In this document: one piece after another, positions 1-8,232 of the stretch | How the letters are laid out: every line of letters begins with the position of its first letter | Position numbering within the stretch: position 1 is the first letter of the stretch | Assembly (NCBI RefSeq): GCF_000208925.1 | Contig: NW_001915104.1 | Coordinates: 5,833 to 23,379 of the forward strand | Direction of reading: 5' to 3' | Source: Entamoeba histolytica HM-1:IMSS | Lineage: Eukaryota > Evosea > Mastigamoebida > Endamoebidae | Length of the DNA stretch: 17,547 nucleotides | The notes under the pieces: model-generated | Told to the model about the DNA's origin: nothing | Databases searched by the model: none | The model's input: only the letters and a program-made list of their open reading frames with translations | Made by a program: the position numbers and the translations under genes

Positions 1-612
1 AAATTTATCTTTTATATTTGGATTTTATTATTATATCATTGATTATCATTTTTATATTTATTTATCATTTATTCTTATTATCTTTTTTTCTATATTCTAT
101 ATCATATATTCATATCATTTTCATTTATATTTTATCACTTATTATATGTTATAATAACATAACACATATGATTGAATATATAATAAACATCATGTTTAAA
201 TTATACATATAAATAATAAATATAAAAAAGAATAAAATATTTTTTTTCAATAAAACAATATTAATTATTTTGAATCATTAAATTAGACACTTATTATTGA
301 ATATTTCTAATTTTTACATTAAAAAATACACTTTTTATTTCTTCTTTTCTTCTTTTATTGCCTCTTTGTGTTTTATTATTTTTATATTCTTTCTTCTACT
401 TTATTTTTATTCTTTTATATATTTATATTCTTTTTATATTATTTGTTTTTCGTTGTTTTTCTATTTCTTTCTTCTATTATTTATCAATTTTATTTTCATT
501 TATTCATTCTTTTTATTTCTTTTTTATTAATTCTTGAGTATTGTATATTTCTTTATTATTTCATTTGTGTATTATCAAAATATATGTTTTATTGATTTTA
601 TGTTGAACAAAA
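1..612 (+). repeat. Left copy of a low-complexity inverted repeat (cut by window edge)
   Basis: This pyrimidine-rich, very AT-rich stretch reappears in reverse complement at the right end of the window (about 16451-16942). Alignment by eye gives exact identity over 100 nt (97-196 here against 16743-16842). After one mismatch at 197 there are about 23 more identical bases, then looser similarity with small indels to about 470. A shared TTGAACAAAA motif at 603-612 (minus-strand equivalent near 16453-16463) may mark the inner edge. In that case this copy carries about 110 extra bases between 470 and 600. The reading frames here translate into runs of Phe, Ile, Leu and Tyr and are not credible genes. 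The element could be one of the Entamoeba-specific repeats (for example the ERE class), but I cannot name it. Confidence 0.75.
145..161. repeat. 17-nt perfect palindrome in the conserved repeat core
   Basis: The arms TATGTTAT and ATAACATA flank a single central A. The palindrome sits in the middle of the 100-nt segment that is identical between the two inverted copies, and its counterpart is at 16778-16794. In DNA this AT-rich, short palindromes arise by chance, so function is not implied. Confidence 0.5.
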
Positions 613-1082
613 TATTAAATAATTCAATATTTTCATTCTTAATTATTCATTCTTTATTCTGAAATGTTGTGTATATTTATTATATTAAATGAATATGATG
701 AATGAATATCAATATTATTGTTTATTTGATTTTAAAAAATAATAAATGAATATGAAATAATGAAATAATGAAGACAATGAAATGATAATGAAATAGAATA
801 ATCTAATATTGAATAAATCAAATAAAGAATATATTGAATATATCATTATTGTTACTTTATTATTTGTTATTTCAATTATTAAATATTAATAAATTATTAT
901 TCATGAATATTTAATTGATTGATATTTTACATTTTCATTTTATTTAATAAATGAAATATAAATAATAAATGAATGAATAATAATTTAATATATGAAATGA
1001 TAAAAAGAAAGATAAATAATAAAGAAATATGATGTATTTAATATATAATATAATTTATTATCAAATAAAATAATAATATCAA
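613..1082. other. Gene-free AT-rich simple-sequence region
   Basis: No open frame of useful length is present. The sequence is dominated by irregular ATGAA / ATAATGAA repeats (about 740-800 and 950-1010). A small hairpin-capable inverted repeat has arms TTTCATTT (933-940) and AAATGAAA (949-956) with an 8-nt loop. I see no RNA gene or promoter element that stands out. Confidence 0.6.
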
Positions 1083-1440
1083 ATGATGATTTATTTTTAT
1101 TTCAAAATATTTTGCATCAATAAAAATGTTGCTAAATATTTTGCATCATTAATTTTTGCATCATTAATTTTTGCGCTTTTTTTATTTGTTTCAATAAAAT
1201 TTGCATCCTTTATTTTTTTCATTCTTTTCTTCTTTTATCATCTCTTTTGTTTTATTACACTTTATCTTCTTTCTTTTTATATTCTCTCCTTTCTACTTTT
1301 ATTCTTTCTTCATCATATCAAACTTCTTACTTTCTTTTTATTCTTTTATATCATTCATTCTCTTCTTTTTCAATTATTTCTTTTTTTCGTTGCCATTCCC
1401 AATCATTTAAGTTTGTGCGCATATTCTATTTCCTTGTTAA
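1083..1440 (+). repeat. Second, degenerate pyrimidine-rich repeat copy
   Basis: From about 1215 this stretch resembles 340-530 of the left repeat in the same orientation: both contain TTCTTTTCTTCTTTTAT, then a CTCTTT(T)GT run, then TTTTATTA. It therefore looks like an older direct copy of part of the element. Its front part carries short TTGCATC-containing repeats (1112-1207). The frame open from 1083 to 1466 encodes almost only Phe, Leu, Ile, Ser and Tyr and reflects base composition rather than a gene. Confidence 0.45.
1141..1170 (+). repeat. 15-nt tandem repeat, two units
   Basis: The unit TTGCATCATTAATTT occurs twice without interruption and is followed by a partial third start (TTGCG). 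Further TTGCATC heptamers lie at 1112-1118 and 1201-1207, giving four within 100 nt. Confidence 0.85.
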
Positions 1441-2073
1441 TTAATTCAAATTACAAAATATTATAATATAAAATGATCTTCTTTAAAAGAAGAGAGTGAA
1501 ATAAGTTCATTAAGTAAGTGAATAAAATTATATGTATTGGTAATTCAATATGACCAACTAAGTTTTCTTGAATCAATTAACACTTATTAAAAGAATAGTA
1601 AAAAATTGGTTCTATACACAAAGTACTAATAAAAGTATTGAAGAGAATGCAGTTATTAATAAGAGACAATAATCAACATTATGATTGTTATAAAAAGATA
1701 CATTCAAATTTTTTGGATAAATTATTGATTGTACTCTACTAATTTTCAAAAGAATTAAGAAATAATTGAAGAAATATATAAAATGAAAAACAAAACAATA
1801 CTCTATTTAATGTAGTTGTATATAATGAATAAATAAAGTAATATTTAACAAATACAGAACTTAGAATAATAATGCACACAATACTAATTATTTTGAAAGA
1901 TGATTCTTATACGAAACTAATTAGTTACTCCAATTTGTTTGAGAATAGAAAATAGAAACAAAGAAAAATAATAAATACTAAATTAATAAATGAATAAATT
2001 AATAGAGGAAATGTTTTAATAATAAAAAGAATCAAAACCAAGAAGAATCAAAAGTGAACATAACAATAATGCA
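1441..2073. other. Intergenic region without a recognisable gene
   Basis: Base composition is more balanced between strands here than in the repeats. The longest continuous open stretch I found by hand is about 32 codons starting at the ATG near 1649, and stops are frequent in all frames checked. This could be decayed coding sequence or plain intergenic DNA. The last part is the 3' flank of the minus-strand gene ending at 2074. Confidence 0.5.
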
Positions 2074-5000
2074 TTAATTATTTATTATTTCATTGTTCAT
2101 GAAATAAATTTGGTTTTCATTATCAAAATAATTATTTGTTTCTGTTTTATTAGACTTAATTAAATCATGAATAGCTTTTCCACGTTGAATAAATGGTCGA
2201 AGTACTTTATCTGCCATAAAGGTATTATGAACAGCTCTACTAGCATTTAAAACAGTTTCACGAACTAACTTAGCAATTTCTTGGAAACAAACAATACTAC
2301 CAGTAACTAATGGTCCAAACAATGGAATATTTTCTTTTCTATAAATTTCTATAACAATTCCATATTGATGAGGTCGTAAAATAATGAAAACATTACTAAA
2401 TTGTGTTACTATTGAACTAACATCAATATTTTGATCTCCTTCAACATAAATTACTTGAACAAAACTACTAAACATTTGTTTTTGTTTTTCTTGAATATTT
2501 TCTACATCATTACTCATTGTAGCTTCATTAAGTGAATTAAAAATAATTTCATCTCTCCATGTTCCATAATATTCAATTCCTTTCTCAAAGGAAACAGATT
2601 TAAATTCCCAACTTAATGCATTTTTAAAGCTTTTAAATCCTTCACTAGTTTCTTTATTATTCAAAGCTTCTAATAAAGTTTGATTTCTTTTAACATAATA
2701 TAATGCAACTTTATGTCCTTCTCTTAATGGTAATTTATCAATTTGTTTAATTGCTAATTTAAATTTATCATTTATTTCAAATGGATGAATTGAATGTGCA
2801 ATTGTTGGTAATGCATTTACTTCAATAATTTGAGAAACAAATGCACTAATATTTGGATTTGTTTCTTTATGTTCTTTTTCTATTTCTTCTTCTTCTTTTA
2901 TTACATCTCTTTTAATAGTATTAATAATTTCTTCTTCTTTCATTCGTTCTTCTCCAAATAATTCAATTTCTTTATTTAATGATTCAATATCATACACTTC
3001 ATCTTTTTGCCATGTAAGAATATCTTTATATCCTTCTTCCATTTCATTTAAAATATTATGTAATGCTCCATCATTTTCAAAAACAGTTTCTTTAATTTCT
3101 CTCTCTTTTAATTCAATCATTAAGTCTTTCCAGTCAAAATCTTTTATTTGTTCTACTTCAGAAATACTTCCCATCTTTAAACTAGATTCAACCCATATTG
3201 GTTCAACATCCCAACTCCATCTTCCTAATGCATCTCTTATAGTAATTCTACATAACTTTTGTTCATTCTTATTAACTTCAATCTTAGTTTCATTTTCTTT
3301 TTTCTTCTCTTGTTGTTGTTCTGTTGGAAATTCAGTAAGTAAATTCTCAATAAGTTCTTCTTCTTTTTCTGAATTATTCTCTATATGAATTTTAGTGATA
3401 GTATATGGTTTACTAATACTTAAAATTCTTGACTTTCCAACAACAAACCATGCAGAAGATGTTGTTTCTTCTGGTCCACTAATTCTATCAATTCCTTTAT
3501 TTCCAAAAATTCCATAATGATGAAGAACTGTTTCAATAAATAAATCAGCTCCTTCAGATGCTCCCATTTTATTATTTGGTTCATTTTTTATTGCCAATGC
3601 TATAGTTATAGAATCAACTAATTTTTGAATTAATTCAGTTGTTAAAGAATAAGAAAAAGAAGAAGGACCTCCAACAAAGAAGTCTGATAATGTAAGGAAT
3701 ATTGTTCCTATAGTTTGACTTTCTACTTCTTTTTTGATTATAATATCACACAACATTGAAATTATAAGTATTACATAATCTTCTGGAATATAAATACGAA
3801 GTAAATTAATAGCATTTAAAACGTTATCAATCACATTTACATTTTGGTTTGGTTGAATAAGATTTATAAGATTAATTACTAATTCTTTAAGATTGTAATC
3901 TTCGGTTTTATTGATAATAATTGTCTTTTCAATAAATTGTTCAATAATCCAAATAAAAGTAATAATACCAGTAGATGTTTTCATCTGTTTAATACCATCA
4001 TTTATTACTTCTGAAATAATAGAGTATAATGACTTTTCTAATGTAAATTGTTCAATTACTTCTTTAGAAGAGAAACAAATATTAATCATTGTTGTTAAGA
4101 GTTGATTCATTTTCATTTCATTATTTCCATCAAGTCCTACCTTTTTAAAAGCTAAGAACATTTTAAAAAATTGTGGAATTAATATTTCACTTCCAGGTAA
4201 TTCAACACTATAAATATTATAACATCTAATTAAAATTGTTTCAATAACTTGGTTATTATCTTCTAATGAAACTTCATTAATCATTTGATAAAAATATCCA
4301 TATACTTTACTACTTGTTTTTGGTATTTTTCTAATCATTAAATCACACATAGAACCATATAATAAACATTTTTCATCTTCATTATCTGTTCTTTTTAATG
4401 CTTTAATTAAAAATGGTAAAAATGTATCATATAATTGAATTCTTCCTTCTTCATTAAAATCATTATTTGTTTCTCCATATGAATCAACAATAAGTAAATA
4501 TTCTAATGTTCTCATAAGTACTTTACAACAATTTAAACGTGCAATTGGTTCTAAAGTATCAATATCTTGAAACATTTCATTAAAAATATTCCATAATCCA
4601 AGAATGTCTGTTGTAGTAAAGTTAATAAGATATTGTTTTAATGATTCATCTTCAGGAATTGTTTCTTTTTCATCTATTTTACTATCAAATTGAATTAATT
4701 CAACTGTTTTTAATTTCATCATTTGAAGTTGAATTGGTAAAGGAGGTTGTATAATTTCTTTCTTATGATAATGTTTATCAATTAATTCTTTTGTTAACTG
4801 ATTAAATTTTCGTTCTATCTCTGCAATAACCATTTCTTCTTTTAAAAATGGTTTTAATCTTTGTTGAAGTTCTTTCCATTCTTCTATATTTGATTTATTC
4901 CAATAAATCCAAACTACAAATAAACAATCAACAACTACTGTAATCAATAATTGTGTTTGAACTCCAACTTTTTCAGGTAAAAAGCCTAATGTTCCTTCTT

Positions 5001-6162
5001 CAACCATTTTAACCATTTCTATTTTTAATGATTCATTAAAATAAGATTGTTGTAATGATAATAAGATTGTTTTGATTAAATTTTGGATTAAAATCTTTAC
5101 TTCTGGTTCTTCATTTCCTTTATTTTTAATAAAAATCTTCGTGATTTTTGATATGATTTCTTTTTGAAATTCAAGGAGTTGACTTTCTGTTGTATTTTCT
5201 GTTTTTAAAAAGGAAGGATCATTGAAAATGAAATTAGTAAAATATAATTGAACAGCTTTTGTTATTAGTTGATGTTCAATTACATCTAAATCAATAGAAA
5301 TATCATAAAAATACATTAATAATTGTAAAAGATTATTATGATATGGTGTAATAGCTTTTAATAATGTAGTATTTGAAAGTGTTTTAATAATATAATCCAA
5401 AAGATCTGTTGGGATAGTTTTATTTGTATATCCTGTTTGTTGTTTAAAAGTGTCAATACAATAAGTTTTACAATAATCAGAACAAATATAAGAAAGTAAC
5501 TCTTTAAATAAAGGATAAAGAATTTCTGGATTATTAGTAAGATATTCAAAGAAGATATCAAGTAATCCATATGTTTGTTGTTTTGGTTTTGTAGTATCAT
5601 TAATTTCTGAATGAATAGGAGTTGGAGTTCCAACAGGAATATGAGTACAAGTAAGATGAAGTGTTATATTATTACTAAATCCTTCAAGATTTAAAGAACC
5701 AATAAATAATTTAGGATATGTTGTTTCTTCAGAAACTGCATTTAATTTAACTAAAATATTCATAAATGATTTAAACATACTTTTACGCATAGGATATGGT
5801 GTTTCTACTGCTAAAAATGTTGTTAAAATTGAATTAATTGGTTCAAGAAATGTAACTTCACTTGGAGAATAATTTTCAGCAGCAAAATCCATTAATGTTT
5901 CTACTATTAAGCAATCTTTTTCTGTTAATGGTTTTTGTTTTTTATATAATCCTTCTAATGCTGGTGGATATAATGAGAATAATCCATGAAGTAATGATTT
6001 ATGTTCTTTAAATATTTGTGCTAATTCTTCTTTTTTGTTATTCTCTAAAAAAAATAAAATTGCTTTTTGTCTACTAGATGGTTCACTTTTTCCATCTAAT
6101 ATTGTTTGTTTATGTTTCTTTAATTTTTTCTCTATGTCATTAAGTTTTTGTTTACTCGACAT
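2074..6162 (-). CDS. RalGAP-beta/tuberin-like protein with degenerate Rap/Ran-GAP domain
   Basis: This 1362-aa intronless protein is mostly helical, HEAT-like sequence of the kind found in RalGAP and tuberin subunits. Family marks include LPGSEILIP at 655-663, the block LFIETVLHHYG at 873-883, and IRDALGRWSWDVEP at 975-988, which resembles the RDxxGxxxWD segment of RalGAP proteins. An acidic, Lys/Glu/Gln-rich linker precedes that last block. The C-terminal Rap/Ran-GAP domain spans about 1144-1311: LPLREGHKVALYYV opens it and FGPLVTGSIV plus NASRAV close it, matching the family pattern. Active family members supply an asparagine thumb in an HLGND motif. In a gapless alignment of the following 30 residues, that position is MFSSF (1230-1234), so Asn is replaced by Ser1232. 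This points to a non-catalytic, beta-like subunit of a RalGAP/TSC-type complex acting on a Rap/Ral/Rheb-like GTPase. The start at 6162 is the first ATG in an unambiguous frame. The gene is divergent from the RasGAP gene. Confidence 0.8.
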   Translation of the reverse strand: MSSKQKLNDIEKKLKKHKQTILDGKSEPSSRQKAILFFLENNKKEELAQIFKEHKSLLHGLFSLYPPALEGLYKKQKPLTEKDCLIVETLMDFAAENYSPSEVTFLEPINSILTTFLAVETPYPMRKSMFKSFMNILVKLNAVSEETTYPKLFIGSLNLEGFSNNITLHLTCTHIPVGTPTPIHSEINDTTKPKQQTYGLLDIFFEYLTNNPEILYPLFKELLSYICSDYCKTYCIDTFKQQTGYTNKTIPTDLLDYIIKTLSNTTLLKAITPYHNNLLQLLMYFYDISIDLDVIEHQLITKAVQLYFTNFIFNDPSFLKTENTTESQLLEFQKEIISKITKIFIKNKGNEEPEVKILIQNLIKTILLSLQQSYFNESLKIEMVKMVEEGTLGFLPEKVGVQTQLLITVVVDCLFVVWIYWNKSNIEEWKELQQRLKPFLKEEMVIAEIERKFNQLTKELIDKHYHKKEIIQPPLPIQLQMMKLKTVELIQFDSKIDEKETIPEDESLKQYLINFTTTDILGLWNIFNEMFQDIDTLEPIARLNCCKVLMRTLEYLLIVDSYGETNNDFNEEGRIQLYDTFLPFLIKALKRTDNEDEKCLLYGSMCDLMIRKIPKTSSKVYGYFYQMINEVSLEDNNQVIETILIRCYNIYSVELPGSEILIPQFFKMFLAFKKVGLDGNNEMKMNQLLTTMINICFSSKEVIEQFTLEKSLYSIISEVINDGIKQMKTSTGIITFIWIIEQFIEKTIIINKTEDYNLKELVINLINLIQPNQNVNVIDNVLNAINLLRIYIPEDYVILIISMLCDIIIKKEVESQTIGTIFLTLSDFFVGGPSSFSYSLTTELIQKLVDSITIALAIKNEPNNKMGASEGADLFIETVLHHYGIFGNKGIDRISGPEETTSSAWFVVGKSRILSISKPYTITKIHIENNSEKEEELIENLLTEFPTEQQQEKKKENETKIEVNKNEQKLCRITIRDALGRWSWDVEPIWVESSLKMGSISEVEQIKDFDWKDLMIELKEREIKETVFENDGALHNILNEMEEGYKDILTWQKDEVYDIESLNKEIELFGEERMKEEEIINTIKRDVIKEEEEIEKEHKETNPNISAFVSQIIEVNALPTIAHSIHPFEINDKFKLAIKQIDKLPLREGHKVALYYVKRNQTLLEALNNKETSEGFKSFKNALSWEFKSVSFEKGIEYYGTWRDEIIFNSLNEATMSNDVENIQEKQKQMFSSFVQVIYVEGDQNIDVSSIVTQFSNVFIILRPHQYGIVIEIYRKENIPLFGPLVTGSIVCFQEIAKLVRETVLNASRAVHNTFMADKVLRPFIQRGKAIHDLIKSNKTETNNYFDNENQIYFMNNEIINN

Positions 6163-6276
6163 TTCTTCTTTTTACTTCAATTAATTTTCAAAGTTCTTTT
6201 TCTTTTAATTTTTTCTTTAAAATTTTTTTTTTCCTTTAAAATATTTATTAGAATTTATAGATTTCTCACTTGTTAA
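6163..6276. promoter_or_regulatory. 114-bp shared divergent promoter region
   Basis: This is the only space between the start codons of the RalGAP-like gene (minus) and the RasGAP gene (plus), so it must hold both promoters. On the minus strand AAAGAACT (6192-6199) differs by one base from the Entamoeba GAAC box AATGAACT and lies about 30 nt before the ATG. Two CTTTAAAATxTTT stretches (about 6215 and 6235) could serve as TATA-like elements. None is an exact consensus match. Confidence 0.45.
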
Positions 6277-7770
6277 ATGAAACGCTTCACAAATGTTGTT
6301 CGTAAAAATGAAAACAGTTCACCACAACAACCACAATTAGCGTTTGTTAGTACTGATATTTCTAATAATGAAACACAAAACAATAGTTTTATTTTTTGGG
6401 AAATAGCAAGGATGTATGACTTTTATTTATTAAGACTTCTTATTAGACATTCTTCAGCAACAGTAACTGAATTTTGGGATTCTATAAGAGATTTATTAGA
6501 AGAATCAGGTCAAATATATAGAATATTATCAGAAGAATTACAATATGAAATATCTAATACAAGTGAAGAACAATTTTTACTTCGTTCTAATTCAGGAGCA
6601 ACTCATTTATTATCATCAGTGATGAGACGAGATTTAACTTCATTATTAGAGAAACATATGAATCCAATCATTCAATCAGTTAATCATATCACTGATCAAA
6701 TCAGTTTAGATTCAAAAGATGATAATTACACGAAAAGTATTACTACTTTATCTGAATTATTACATCTTCATTGTTCTCGTTTTCTTAGTTTAGGTAATGA
6801 TTTTCCACAAGGAATTAAATATATTTTAGCTACTTTAAGAAATGCTGTTTCTGAAAAATTTCCTGATAGTGCAATTCGTTCAATAGCAATTATTATTTTC
6901 CATAGATTAATTACTCCAGCATTAGTTTCTCCAGCAAATTATAATTCATGTTTAATTGAACCAACAGAAAATGCTAAGAAAATATTAGTTATTTTAACTA
7001 AAATTTATCAATCTTTTATTCCTCAAGGAGAAACTCCATTAACTAATCCACAATTAATTCCTTTTAATACTTATGTTGTTTCTATGTATGAATCAATGAA
7101 TAAATTCCTTGACTCAATTTCAATAGAAACAGAATTTCCTCATTTACATCGTGCACCTATTTTATCAAAAGATGTTTTAGATCATTGTTATAAAAATATT
7201 AGTGATGTTATTAATTCAATGACATCAGTTGTTCTTTCTAATCTTGTTTCAAGAGCTACTGATGATAATAAACTTATTTTATTAGAAAATTTCTTTGCAT
7301 TAATTTGTACTTCATGGGATAAAGAACCTTTACATAAACTAATTAAACCAAAAACTCTTCAATTATTTAATGATGAAACAGATGAAAGTTATCTTAAAGT
7401 TGCTGAAGGATTTAAACAAACCATTTTAAAGAGAATTAAAAAAATAGATGAATTAAATGATGAAATATTCTTTTTAAGAAACCAAATAGAAGAGTATTGC
7501 ATTTCAAAAGGATTAGACTTTGAGAAATTTATTGAAGATTATAATCCTTTTAAACCTTTACCACCTCCTTGTTATACAAGAGAACGATGTGGTTTAGGAT
7601 TATTAGAAACAGAAGAAAGTAATGAAATAGATTGTAGTAAAGACGTTCGTTCATCACTTTCTAGTAGTGTTTTGTCAAATGAAGAGTCAGCTTCAATTCT
7701 TTCTGATAGAACAATGAAAAATGAAATAACTGAATCTTCTAATCAAGGAGAAATGTCTCAAAATGAATAG
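6277..7770 (+). CDS. RasGAP-domain protein
   Basis: This 497-aa protein is likely to stimulate GTP hydrolysis on a Ras-family GTPase, at the membrane or in the cytosol. The Ras-GAP domain spans about residues 40-290. FLLRSNSGAT (100-109) matches the FxRxNSxAT motif that carries the arginine finger, so Arg103 is the likely catalytic finger. FPQGIKYI (176-183) precedes FHRLITPALVSPANY (208-222), the counterpart of the FLRFxxPAxxSP signature, with its structural Arg210 kept. After the domain there is a helical region (about 295-420) with a short coiled coil (LNDEIFFLRNQI, 393-404) and an acidic, Ser-rich tail (445-497) that may be phosphorylated. The key residues are intact, so an active GAP is expected, unlike its neighbour across the divergent promoter. 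I see no C2, PH or SH2 domain. Which Ras protein it acts on is unknown. Confidence 0.85.
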   Translation: MKRFTNVVRKNENSSPQQPQLAFVSTDISNNETQNNSFIFWEIARMYDFYLLRLLIRHSSATVTEFWDSIRDLLEESGQIYRILSEELQYEISNTSEEQFLLRSNSGATHLLSSVMRRDLTSLLEKHMNPIIQSVNHITDQISLDSKDDNYTKSITTLSELLHLHCSRFLSLGNDFPQGIKYILATLRNAVSEKFPDSAIRSIAIIIFHRLITPALVSPANYNSCLIEPTENAKKILVILTKIYQSFIPQGETPLTNPQLIPFNTYVVSMYESMNKFLDSISIETEFPHLHRAPILSKDVLDHCYKNISDVINSMTSVVLSNLVSRATDDNKLILLENFFALICTSWDKEPLHKLIKPKTLQLFNDETDESYLKVAEGFKQTILKRIKKIDELNDEIFFLRNQIEEYCISKGLDFEKFIEDYNPFKPLPPPCYTRERCGLGLLETEESNEIDCSKDVRSSLSSSVLSNEESASILSDRTMKNEITESSNQGEMSQNE

Positions 7771-8232
7771 ACAAAATAATGTCATTTTTCTTTCAAAATG
7801 ATATTTTACTTTAGTTCACTCAATAACACATTTTTATTATTTATATTACTATTTTGTTTTTAGCTAGTATTTACTATCAAAATATTATCATAAAGATATA
7901 GTAAAGAAGTTGAACTAGAATCTATAGAATTGAACTAAATATTTTTTATATTAATAATTAGTAAAAAACTTGATAAATAAGGATTTAAGAAGTAAAAAAA
8001 TAAAATAAAAAATAAAAAAAAGAGAAAATTCGAAAAGAGGAAAAATTCAAATTGACTTCCAAAATGTTCTTTGAAAATTCACATTAAAATAGAAATCTTA
8101 GGTAAATAAGATTGAAAATAAAAAGAAATATAAAAAGACATAAAAAAGAAAAGTGAAAGGAAAAGTAAAAAAATAAAAAAAACAAAAGACATATAGTTTT
8201 ATCAAACTTGAATTGAATTTTTTGTTCTTTCA
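7771..8232. other. Intergenic region with an exact initiator-like sequence
   Basis: This 462-nt gap holds no plausible gene; a minus-strand frame at 8084-8335 is Phe/Leu-rich and overlaps the next gene. The octamer TTGAACTA occurs twice (7910-7917 and 7930-7937), each resembling a GAAC box. An exact AAAAATTCA initiator sequence lies at 8041-8049, but it is 184 nt before the next start codon, far more than the short leaders usual in Entamoeba. The stretch 8100-8190 is A/G-rich simple sequence. Confidence 0.5.

Noticed and set aside
18..595. Open frames in the left repeat encoding Phe/Ile/Tyr-rich peptides
   Set aside because: They lie in low-complexity repeat, consist almost only of residues coded by T-rich codons, overlap each other in different frames, and match the right copy only because the DNA repeats.
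1083..1466. 127-aa open frame on the plus strand
   Set aside because: It is a compositional product of a pyrimidine-rich repeat, with no promoter elements and no mixed residue content.
1490..1502. TTCTTTAAAAGAA palindrome as a terminator hairpin
   Set aside because: It is only 13 nt of AT-rich sequence with no T run or gene end nearby; it actually lies at about 1479-1491 and is expected by chance.
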